NCBI GenBank assembly: GCA_029948255.1
Contig: JALIZF010001808.1
Coordinates: 372,001-436,000, forward strand
Direction: 5' to 3'
Length of the DNA: 64,000 bases
From: Telmatactis stephensoni
Taxonomy: Eukaryota; Cnidaria; Anthozoa; Actiniaria; Isophelliidae
Part shown: piece by piece, positions 1 through 9,491 of the stretch
Position numbering within the stretch: position 1 is the first letter of the stretch
Layout: each line of letters opens with the position of its first letter
Position numbers and translations under genes: made by a program
The notes under the pieces: model-generated
Database searches by the model: none
What the model was told of the DNA's origin: nothing
What the model saw: only the letters and a program-made list of their open reading frames with translations

Positions 1-120
1 GTTTGTTTGTTTCTGTCTGTCTATCTGTCTACTTTCTCTTTCTTCCTTTCTTTTCGTTTCCTTGTTTTTCCTTTTCTTTCCTTTTTTTTTTTTCTTTTCT
101 CCCCTCCACCCTAGGAGCGT
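1..120. repeat. Pyrimidine-rich low-complexity tract
   Basis: The plus strand is almost pure T and C, with TTTC, TTTCC and TGTC runs and a poly-T stretch near 80-92. It has no credible coding content; the open frame across it is a by-product of the composition. Confidence 0.8.
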
Positions 121-563
121 TGACTCTTTCTCCTGTTTGTCCACGTGTCAGTAGTCTGATGAAAGAATTATCGTGCTCATATTAAAACGTATCGAAAAAG
201 ATCAAAACACTAAGTATGGAATGATTTAAATCAATTTTTATTACAAAATCAGAACGTCAATTATTAATTATGGAGGACTTACAAGACAGCTTTACCGAGA
301 AATTCATTCGGAGATCACTCGAGAAAAAACAAAAGAAAATTAAAAGATAATTCGTATCCTCGGGCTTACATTTAACCCATCTACCCCCAGTTTAATAATT
401 TCGCGAGCAAATAGCTCGAAAAAGAAATATTCTCGGTTTGATAATTTCCAAGCTCAGAATATTTAACGCCCAATTAAGCTTATACGTTTAGAGGCAATAT
501 TCTTTATAAAATATTCAATAAATTTGTTTCTCGAAATTTTTTGCACTGGTGGCCTACACTTAC

Positions 564-649
564 ATTCAAATGCTTCCAGCGAATTCTCACTACCATCGAC
601 AGGAATTAGAACAGTTCTTTTAGCTTCTTTCTTTTCAGCCCTCTGCCAT
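564..649 (-). pseudogene. Orphan first exon of a ninth USP gene, frame broken
   Basis: The minus strand encodes KKEAKRTVLIPVDGSENS followed by EAFE and a good donor (GTAAGT), matching exon 1 of the next gene (4163-4247) almost codon for codon. The matching ATG at 649 reads MAEG and then a stop: this copy is 86 nt where the intact paralogue is 85 nt, with one extra C in the GAGGGCTGAAAAG stretch. The frame open through the USP motif has no upstream ATG before a stop at about 672-670. Exons 2-4 would lie to the left, beyond the window. The USP identity is certain. Whether this is a dead exon, an assembly indel, or a functional exon entered from an unseen upstream exon cannot be decided here. 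Confidence 0.75.
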
Positions 650-1630
650 GTTGAGTGCAACAGTGCCGTTCAGTCTCTTTCAATATAACACTGGAGGCGT
701 TATTTTTCTCACGTATTTAACAGCAGCGTGCTGTTTGTCACGTCACCCGACAAGTCACGCGACACATCAGGTCAAAAGACCTGCCGATGATTACACTGAA
801 GAAAATTTACCACATTGAATTCTAATTTGTGTTTTGTGTTTAAATTCTAATTTGTGTTTAAACTTGATTTGCAGAGTGGTGTTTCTGGATGGTTTCGATC
901 CTTGTGATCCTTTCGTGTGTGTGTGTGCGTGTGGGCGGAGGGGAGGGGGATTTATCCGATGACAAGTGGAAAAGTGGGCTCCAGAATACGAAGAGCGAGC
1001 CCCAGCTGGGCTCATGGGTAGTTACAAACATCAGAAGACCGTCAGGTGGAGGATCTTCAGCCCTTGCTCAGTGGTGCCTCCAGAAATTTCACCCCTAAAA
1101 TATCTAACATCCTAAAAATTATCATATGTAATATATAAGAATTTTCTTTTATAACCCCAATAAAATCCAGCAAAGTAACTTCAAGATATTTAGGATATGA
1201 AATACAACACCCTAAAAGATACCAATCTTTTTGCATCAATTGGTCACATAAATGTACAAAATCTGCTATTCTGACAGACAAAGGAATGTAACAGCCTCAA
1301 AAACAAAAGAATTCCAACCAGTCCAGCTTGACTGTCCCTGTTTTAGATTTCCCACTGCATATTTTGCCTGACAGAAAAACAGATTTTGTACCATGTGACC
1401 ATCCAGTTAATGGAAAAGGCCTACTGCTGAATTTAATAAAGTACGCCAAGCATCCCCAAAATGATAACTTTGTTACGGAAATACACCTGGACTTTTCAGA
1501 TAAACTAGCAGGCTCTGTTTCTTAATAATACACAAACCTACATTCAACTACAAAATGTCTGTCTGTCTGAAATAATGTATGTCTTCATTGCATTTTACTA
1601 GAGTATTGAATTTTAATGTCATTACTAAAT
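650..1630. other. Intergenic, no gene seen
   Basis: This stretch lies between the orphan exon and the 3' end of USP1. The part just above the orphan exon keeps faint similarity to the region above USP1 exon 1 (GGCGTTATTTTTCTCACGTA against GACGTTATTTCCTGCACGTA), as expected for a duplicated promoter. A CCCTAAAAGATACC motif near 1211-1224 resembles the interior of the hAT-like element at 44.0 kb, so part of 1090-1280 may be an old transposon fragment. Confidence 0.5.
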
Positions 1631-4247
1631 TCAACTATCTTCAGCTTTGTGGGGCAGTGGAACAACGCCAACAGGTATATGGGTGTGGTGTACTACGTAG
1701 TCACTAACGCTCCCCATAAAGGTTCTCCTAAGCAGGCCTTGTCCACGTGTTCCCATCATCACAAGATCAACTTCCTCATCCTTAGCAACTTGACAAATCA
1801 CCTCTCCTGCAGGTTTTCCAACAACCATGAGAATTTCATGATGAATGGGCTTCTGAGATACATAACAGTAAAATCGATTAATTAGAAACTTAGTAAATTC
1901 ATACACAAATTATTCTTTTAGAAAGTGTTTCTTTCCTAAGTTAAAACTTTAACACCAAGATTCAGAAAAAGTAAATTTCCAAGCTTTTTTAAATCACCTC
2001 CAAGCTCTTGAGTCTTTCCTCGTAACTTCTTAACATTGCTTCATTGGTTTCTCTTTGCTCTTTGCACATTTGGCTCCATTCCTCATAGAAAGTCATAACA
2101 ACTGCAAAATAAATAAATAAATGAATGAGTAAAAAATATCTTCCCTAATGCAAGGTGTAGCAATGCAAACCTCTCCTTCGCAGCCATTATTAGTCTAGCT
2201 CCCATTCCCCTGTGGTCTGGGAGTGGACCGCAGGGGAATGGGAGCTAGACTAATAACAGCTGCGAAGGAGACTACTCATCCCCTCCCTCCAAAAAATCTT
2301 TGAAAATGTTGGTCAAATGTCATGGTACTTAGCATCTCAGATTTTGTTGTTATTGTTGTTATCGTTGTTGTTTGCTTGTTTGTTTATGTGTGTTTTTATA
2401 GGGAGAGAGGTTCTGAAGTTATAGTAAAAGAAAGCCACGAGAAATCCCACATTGACACCATTTGATCACCAAAATTGTAATACTCTATGATTTAGCAGTG
2501 AAAATTAGGGAACTTTTTAACATTTGAGTGGAGTAGCCTTATCATGACATTTAACATTGATGATATTGCTAACCATCATCATTTATCCCTCCATCTTGAG
2601 GCATATTTTCAACACGTAGGCCTACAACAAAATAATGCTATAGATAAATAAGTTTCCAAACATGCCCAAAATTCATCTGATCATTCATTTTTTAACCAAT
2701 TACATTGATTAGCTTGAATTAACAGAATTTACTGAAACAAAATAAGCTATAAATATCAATAATATGAACACTGACGACCAATTGATAATTAATTACTTTA
2801 ACTAAATTAAATTAATTAATTAATTTAATCTTTTACTTTAATTAAGTTAAAACTTAATTTAACTAATTAACTTAACTTAATTAACTTAACTTAATTTAAC
2901 TAATTTAACTCAATTAATTAATTAAATTTATTACTTTAATTACGTTAAAACTTAATTTTGTGACTCAGATTACATAATACTGAGATGCAAATCTCCATGT
3001 AGGCAGTGGTTTTAATAAATGTTACAATTGTCACAAAATTACCTGTTATACAGTAGATAGAATAGTGAAACTGCTAAGAAAGTGAAAGCAGTTTTCACTA
3101 TTCTATTTAGTTTACAAATATTAAATGCTGTTTCCCAATGTAGCATCATTACCAACGATCACTCAAGCTGACTCAAAAGCTGGAGTGATAAAGTCCAGTT
3201 GGTACAGCACTGGACAATTCCAGGGGTCATGGGTTCAAGTCCCACTTGAGTCAGGGAATTTTTACCTGTCTCTCATAGGTGTGCATGCAACCAGGCACTT
3301 AAACTTTCTCTATTTCTCATTTATGCTATAAGTATACACTAGGTAGCTACAGCCTTGGATAGAATTCCCACAAACATCCTCCTTCTCATCTTCAGTAGTT
3401 TGCCAAAAATGACAGCACTGTAGTTTGTTGAACAGATGGGGGTAAGGCAGCACTGTATTTTTACTTCTACATGAAGTGTGTGGGGATTAGTGTCCAAGGT
3501 GTAGATATACACCTATTTCAAAAAACATTTCAGTTCAATCTGAAAATCTGGAACAGAAACGAATGCTGCATTTCATGCAGTCTGTGATTGTTTCTTATTG
3601 CTTTGAACTGCAACATGTTTAAAATAGGTATATAATAGCAAGTTAATAATATATCATATATACTTACAAGGACCTGAAGAGTATTGTATTGGCGGTAATT
3701 CAAATGCATGAAGAACAATGACTCTATCACCCACCAAACGAACCTGTTTGATATAAACTAAAAGAAAGCATTTTACAGTAAATAATTATCTATTGAAAAA
3801 ATTGCATTTTGAACTGAATATATAAAAGTGTCATTTTCTTTATACTGCCTTGTCATTGGTAACGAAAATTAAGCTGTATCTCATCTTTATAATAGCTCGA
3901 TCCTTTAGACATCTTTTAAATTTATCTGAACTTGTCACGTGACATGGAGCCGTGACAAGGGAGATTTTTTTTTCTCTTTAAAATCGAAAGTAGGTTGCCA
4001 AAACACGTGTTCTTTCAACTACATTTTAGATTAGCTCCAGAACAGTATATAGATGTGTTAATTGCTTATTGAATAATTGAAATAATTTTCCGTGATTTGG
4101 AACTGTTAGTTGGTTAGATGGAATAGTCTAAGCTTACTGCAAGCACATGACCAAAAGCTTACATTCAAATGCTTGGCAGGAATTTTCACTACCATCAACA
4201 GGAATAAGGACGGTCCTTTTAGCTTCTTTCTTTTCACCCTCTGCCAT
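1631..4247 (-). CDS. Universal stress protein, array member 1 (USP1)
   Basis: Small soluble USP-domain protein of 166 aa in four exons: 4163-4247, 3668-3757, 1998-2101 and 1631-1852. All junctions are GT-AG with phases 1, 1, 0, and the summed length is 501 nt with no stop. Exon 1 gives VLIPVDGS (residues 13-20), the first strand and nucleotide-contacting Asp of the fold. Exon 2 gives the second strand (RVIVLHAFELPP). Exon 3 is an amphipathic helix. Exon 4 holds GTRG (127-130), nine residues, then GS (140-141), so the G-2x-G-9x-GS ATP-binding signature is complete. USP proteins of this class bind ATP in the cytosol and are linked to stress responses; the precise role in cnidarians is unknown. 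The start is the ATG at 4247 (MAEGEKKEAKRTV). Intron 2 carries a 100-bp hairpin and intron 1 is short. Confidence 0.93.
2172..2271. repeat. 100-bp near-perfect hairpin (foldback MITE)
   Basis: Arms 2172-2217 and 2226-2271 are reverse complements over 46 bp with three mismatches, separated by 8 bases. It lies in intron 2 of USP1. The high identity of the arms suggests a young insertion or selection on the fold. Confidence 0.85.
2790..2960. repeat. AT-only simple sequence of TTAATTAA/AACTTAA type
   Basis: The stretch is made almost only of TTAATTAA, TTAACTTAA and AATTTAAC words, many of them self-complementary. No coding content. Confidence 0.8.
3058..3105. repeat. Short hairpin, 18-bp stem
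   Basis: TAGAATAGTGAAACTGCT at 3058-3075 pairs with 3087-3105, with one bulged base and an 11-base loop. The size would suit a small-RNA precursor or a tiny foldback repeat; nothing else supports either. Confidence 0.55.
3172..3350 (+). mobile_element. tRNA-derived SINE
   Basis: An A-box-like CCAGTTGGTACAGCACTGG (about 3194-3212) is followed 20-30 bases later by a B-box GGTTCAAGTCCC (3232-3243), the layout of a pol III promoter inherited from a tRNA. The anticodon arm is degraded and the segment continues into unrelated sequence, so it is a SINE and not a tRNA gene. The 3' limit is not clear. Confidence 0.7.
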
Positions 4248-6003
4248 ATTGTTTACAAGTCAGTAAGTAGTTAAGGCTACAAAATTACTCCACTAAAAGA
4301 AGACGTTATTTCCTGCACGTACACAAAGCCCAAAGTACACTTTCTGTCACGCGATGCAAAGAGCCTGCGTTTCAATGTGGTCAGTGGTTGTACTTCATAA
4401 ATTTTTTTCCGATTTTGTTTTGTTTATATATTTTTTTGTATCGACTGATTGATCATTTCATTTTTTCACTTAAAGCTGAAGCCAAATTATTTGTTCTTAG
4501 ATTGAATAGGTTATAGAATCAAAATGATTCTGGCAAGGGCAACTCGTGGATATAAAGCGTCATTCTGGAAATGCGCGCCACACAGTGTCTCGGCGGATAA
4601 TGCCTGTGTTATTGCGATGAATAGCGAAGCAACATGTGCAATGAAAAGAGGATTATGTGATCTGCTTTTTTTGCGTCAGGCGTTGCCGTTTCAACGCGTG
4701 AGAGATCTGCTATTTTACGTCCGCCGTAAACGTGAAAGATCACTCTCTCGTTTGAGTGCCAAATGCGCAATGACAGGCGCAACAAAGTAGGTCACATGAT
4801 CGTCTTTGTCGTCTGCCGTTTCGCATGTACCTTATGCTTAATCTCTCCAATATTAAAGAACATCGACGCCACACAAAAAGGATCTTAATTTTGCATTTTG
4901 CAATAAGTACAGTTTCTTCCTCCGCTGGGTTCTAATAATCAGGAAAGTTTAAAGAGTGAAAGTCCATTAGACTCCTGAATCTTACAGACCAAACGCCGTT
5001 TGTACGCCTGACAACTTTTTATGGAAGCCGAGAAAGAAGATATGCTTATTCAAAGGTCATCTTAATGAGTACAGTTCAGTTATCCATTTAATGATTGTGT
5101 GCCGGTATAGGACGTGTTTCCGGTTGAATATCAATTGAAAAATGACAGCAAATATATTTTTCTAAATCTAAATCTAAATGCACAAGGTGTTATCAGTCAT
5201 TATATAATAATTGCTATATAACGCGCCCTCTGATTGGTCGAGAACCGTGTGTGTGATTATCAGAATATACATAGATGACGTCACAGAATCTTACGAACGC
5301 TCTGAGTTGTTGAAATACTTTATTTGTCAGGTAATCTGTACCTCCTCGCAAGATGTCATCTAGTTGGTTTGATAAAACAAAAGAATCTATTGTTGTCATT
5401 GCCGTTAATTTTCAAAAGTTTCTTTTGTGTAGATTCTCGGGTGGCCAACCAATTGGATGAAATCTTCCGAGAAGTGCAGGTCGCCCCTTGTTTGTTAAAT
5501 ACAGAGATACGCATAGGTAAGCAATTATGTTTTACGACTTAGTTTTAAAAATTCAAATGGAAACACTACGCTTATTTTTTACTAATGTTTTATTAGGATG
5601 CCCTATTCATCAAATGTGATGGTTCTCAAGGGGGTTTTCAGGATTAGGTCTTCTAGATTGTGGCATATATTAAAAAGGGTTTTTTTAAGGAAAGCAAATT
5701 CATTGAATTATAGATCCATTTCATTTATTCCCTCACTGGAGGACCAAACAATGGTTGTTCTCTCTGTTGAGAATTGATAACTTTTGTCATGCAAACATTT
5801 TTCATTGTTTTGACCTCCAGTCAGGGAATAAGTGAAATGGGTCTATTTAGAAAGCAATGACGCCCTATTTAAGATGGCAGTTCTACTGCCAAAACCTGTT
5901 AGTCAAAAACTTAAAAAGTTTCGTTGTTTCTTTGAGATTCATTGTACATTTGTTACTTCTACGTCCTCTTGGAGACATCCTATTTGAAAATTTCGTACAG
6001 GAA
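4248..6003. other. USP1 upstream region, no gene seen
   Basis: This holds the presumed promoter of USP1 and about 1.7 kb of unassigned sequence. A short open frame at 4524-4790 has no recognisable motif. A segment near 5214-5300 (CTCTGATTGGTCGAGAACCG) recurs in related form near 11165-11190 and so looks like a dispersed repeat. TGACGTCA occurs at about 5276. Confidence 0.5.
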
Positions 6004-6012
6004 AGGCTAGTC
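6004..6012 (+). repeat. Left target-site duplication, AGGCTAGTC
   Basis: This 9-bp sequence directly before the left arm of the foldback element is repeated exactly at 9110-9118 directly after the right arm. Confidence 0.85.
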
Positions 6013-6240
6013 ACCGGAGTGAAGTTAGCAGGCTGTTCAGCAGGCTGTTCGGTGAAGTTAGCAGACTTTTCACGGCAACCTGTTACGACATCAAAAATGA
6101 ATCCAATGAAAGGAAATTAGACAAGGGATAATTAATCTGTACAATTTGGCCACATTAGATCAATTAGGGTGGAATGGTCAACAGAAAAACGGACTAAAGG
6201 AGTATTTCTTTTTTGACCTCGAAAAGAGTCAATAAAAAGT

Positions 6241-7418
6241 CACGTGATGCATAGGATCTTTCACAAATCACTCAGTTCAGGAGACAATGGCCCACTGATG
6301 CCATCTCACCGAGTCATTGGTCCATCTCACTCAAATCCTTGGAATGACGGACAATGGAATAACGGAATATAACACACCTTCCTCAACTTCTTTCTTTAAT
6401 AAACAGTCACGTGATGCATAGGATCTTTCACAAATCACTCAGTTCAGGAGACAATGGTCCACTGATGCCATCTCACCGAGTCATTGGTCCATCTCACTCA
6501 AATCCTTGGAATGACGGACAATGGAATAACGGAATATACCATACCTTACTCAACTTCTTTCTTTAATAAACGGTCACGTGATGCATAGGATCTTTCACAA
6601 ATCACTCAGTTCATGAGCCAATGGCCCACTGATGCCATCTCACCGAGTCATTGGTCCATCATACTCAATTCCTTGGAATGACGGACAATGGAATAACGGA
6701 ACATAACACACCTTCCTCAACTTCTTTCTTTAATAAACAGTCACGTGATGCATAGGATCTTTCACAAATCACTCAGTTCAGGAGACAATGGCCCACTGAT
6801 GCCATCTCACCGAGTCATTGGTCCATCTCACTCAAATCCTTGGAATGACGGACAATGGAATAACGGAATATAACACACCTTCCTCAACTTCTTTCTTTAA
6901 TAAAATGTCACGTGATGCATAGGATCTTTCACAAATCACTCAGTTCAGGAGACAATGGCCCACTGATGCCATCTCACCGAGTCATTGGTCCATCTCACTC
7001 AAATCCTTGGAATGATTGACAATGGAATAACGGAATATACCATACCTTACTCAACTTCTTTCTTTAATAAACGGTCACGTGATGCATAGGATCTTTCACA
7101 AATCACTCAGTTCATGAGCCAATGGCCCACTGATGCCATCTCACCGAGTCATTGGTCCATCATACTCAATTCCTTGGAATGACGGACAATGGAATAACGG
7201 AATTTACCACATCTTCCTCAACTTCTTTCTTTAATAAAAAGTCACGTGATGCATAGGATCTTTCACAAATCACTCAGTTCAGGAGACAATGGCCCACTGA
7301 TGCCATCTCACCGAGTCATTGGTCCATCTCACTCAAATCCTTGGAATGACGGACAATGGAATAACGGAATATACCATACCTTCCTCAACTTCTTTCTTTA
7401 ATAAAATGTCACGTGATG
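6241..7418 (+). repeat. 167-bp tandem array, left arm, eight CACGTG sites
   Basis: CACGTG occurs at 6241, 6408, 6575, 6742, 6909, 7076, 7243 and 7410, an exact spacing of 167 bp throughout. Units differ by a few substitutions only. The last unit breaks after GTCACGTGATGC into the unique centre. CACGTG is a classic bHLH (E-box) site; whether it is used is unknown. Confidence 0.9.
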
Positions 7419-7850
7419 CGTTGAACCCTACGATAGTGAGGTTGAAATTCGGCCTTGGCACAGCCACTTTGTCTATATACACTGTATTTTATCCAAACAC
7501 CACAGACGGCATGGTTATCTATTCGACCATTGCGGTCCGCCTACAACAGCCAATATTCACTCAGCTGGCAAAACCTTTACTAATCAAACATGCACCACAT
7601 ACAAGGCGCTGCAGTATTGCGTGCCAACCTATTCCTGTTGGTTGCCGCGTAAAGCGGTTCTGGTTCAAATCCAGAAAGGGATCCAAAAGGCATGTCAATA
7701 CAAAGGCAAAAACGTTTGAATAGCACTACTCAAACAAGACTGCAACCACAAAAATTCTAAATTCTTTTAAAACAAGACAAACCGTTGTTTACGTATGTAT
7801 ATATATATATGAACATAGTCTCGAGAACTCAGTGATTTCTGAAAGATCTT
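7419..7850. other. Unique centre of the foldback element
   Basis: About 430 bp unlike the flanking arrays. It includes GGTTCTGGTTCAAATCCAG near 7659-7678, which resembles a pol III B box, with no convincing A box. No gene is recognised. Confidence 0.55.
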
Positions 7851-8881
7851 ATGCACATCATAACGTGACATTTTATTAAAAATTATCATTTGGGAAAAGT
7901 GTGTTACATTCGGGTATTCCATTGTCCGTCAATCCGAGGAATTGAGTGAGATGGAACAACGACTCGGTGAGATGGCATCACTGTGCCTGTGACGTGGTTC
8001 ATGATCTGAGTGATTTGTGAAAGTTCTTATGCATCACGTAACATTTTATAAAAAATTATAATTTCGGGAAAGTGTGTTATATACTTCTATTCCATTGTCG
8101 GTCATTCCAAGGAATTGAGTGAGATGGACCAATGACTCGGTGAGATGGCATCACTGGGCAATTGTCTCCTGAACTGAGTGATTTGTGAAAGATCCTATGC
8201 ATCACGTGACATTTTATTAAGAACAAAAAAGAATTTGAGGAAAGTGCGTTATGTTCCGTTATTCCATTGTCCGTCATTCCAAGGATTTGAGTGAGATGGA
8301 CCAATGACTCGGTGAGATGGCATCAGTGGGCCATTGGCTCATGAACTGAGTGATTTGTGAAAGATCCTATGCATCACGTGACTGTTTATTAAAGAAAGAA
8401 GTTGAGGAAGGTGTGTTATGTTCCGTTATTCCATTGTCCGTCATTCCAAGGAATTGAGTATGATGGACCAATGACTCGGTGAGATGGCATCAGTGGGCCA
8501 TTGGCTCATGAACTGAGTGATTTGTGAAAGATCCTATGCATCACGTGACCGTTTATTAAAGAAAGAAGTTGAGTAAGGTATGGTATATTCCGTTATTCCA
8601 TTGTCCGTCATTCCAAGGATTTGAGTGAGATGGACCAATGACTCGGTGAGATGGCATCAGTGGACCATTGTCTCCTGAACTGAGTGATTTGTGAAAGATC
8701 CTATGCATCACGTGACTGTTTATTAAAGAAAGAAGTTGAGGAAGGTGTGTTATATTCCGTTATTCCATTGTCCGTCATTCCAAGGATTTGAGTGAGATGG
8801 ACCAATGACTCGGTGAGATGGCATCAGTGGGCCATTGTCTCCTGAACTGAGTGATTTGTGAAAGATCCTATGCATCACGTG
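7851..8881 (-). repeat. 167-bp tandem array, right arm, inverted
   Basis: The same unit runs in the opposite direction. CACGTG is intact at 8203, 8375, 8542, 8709 and 8876, with 167-bp steps for the last three intervals and 172 for the first. Two further degenerate units lie near 7857 and 8032. The outer units match the left arm better than the inner ones do. Confidence 0.88.
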
Positions 8882-9109
8882 ACTTTTTATTGACTCTTTT
8901 CGAGGTCAAAAAAGAAATACTCCTTTAGTCCGTTTTTCTGTTGACCATTCCACCCTAATTGATCTAATGTGGCCAAATTGTACAGATTAATTATCCCTTG
9001 TCTAATTTCCTTTCATTGGATTCATTTTTGATGTCGTAACAGGTTGCCGTGAAAAGTCTGCTAACTTCACCGAACAGCCTGCTGAACAGCCTGCTAACTT
9101 CACTCCGGT

Positions 9110-9118
9110 AGGCTAGTC
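9110..9118 (+). repeat. Right target-site duplication, AGGCTAGTC
   Basis: Exact copy of 6004-6012, directly after the terminal GGT of the right arm. Confidence 0.85.
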
Positions 9119-9325
9119 AAAGGTAATAAATTACAATTGTTTGCTAAAACAGAAATAAATTTAATAAACAACACATGCTTAGATATGCTGTGGTCTATTC
9201 ATAAATTGACAAGAAAGCTAATAACTCAACTCATCAATACGTACGATATGACGAAAACATGGCAAAGTCATTTTTGAAAACGTCCGTTGATGGTCACCAA
9301 CAAATCCATGTCCTTCATGTATTTA

Positions 9326-9482
9326 CAGGGGCAGATCCAGGATTAGAAAGGGGTGCAGTGTTGAAACTGGAAACTGTCCAGAGTGTCAAGAGCATATTTT
9401 GGAAAAACTCGAGACGACAAAGGCCCAAAGTCGCCTCAGAAGGGGGTGTTCATCCCTGCACCCTTCCCCTAAATCCGCTCCA
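9326..9482. mobile_element. MITE with CAGGGG.GGATCCAGGATT-type ends
   Basis: A 157-bp segment begins CAGGGGCAGATCCAGGATT and ends in CCCCTAAATCCGCTCCATG. It aligns over its whole length with 54784-54939 (same ends, same GGTGCA and AACTGTCCAGAG-type interior). It stops about 10 bp short of the USP2 stop codon, so it forms the 3' flank or 3' UTR of that gene. Confidence 0.7.
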
Positions 9483-9491
9483 TGAGCCTCG

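Larger units (their letters stand above)
6013..9109. mobile_element. 3.1-kb MULE-like foldback element
   Basis: The ends ACCGGAGTG and CACTCCGGT begin 228-bp arms (6013-6240 and 8882-9109) that are near-identical reverse complements. An exact 9-bp duplication (AGGCTAGTC) flanks the whole unit. Long inverted arms with a 9-bp duplication fit Mutator-like (MULE) or related foldback elements. Inside, both arms continue into arrays of a 167-bp repeat in opposite orientation, separated by a unique centre (about 7419-7850). No transposase frame is present, so the copy must be moved by enzymes supplied elsewhere. It lies between USP1 and USP2. Confidence 0.85.

Noticed and set aside
3190..3250. Functional tRNA gene
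   Set aside because: Box A and B spacing is right, but the acceptor and anticodon stems do not pair, so it is SINE-derived.
4524..4790. 88-residue open frame upstream of USP1
   Set aside because: Basic and Cys-containing, but no recognised domain, no splice context and no relative elsewhere in the window.
7319..7723. 134-residue open frame on the plus strand
   Set aside because: It starts inside a 167-bp repeat unit of the foldback element and runs into the unique centre; no motif and no codon bias.
6241..8881. CRISPR-like regular repeat array
   Set aside because: Units are contiguous 167-bp tandem copies without spacers, in opposed orientation within a transposon of an animal genome.
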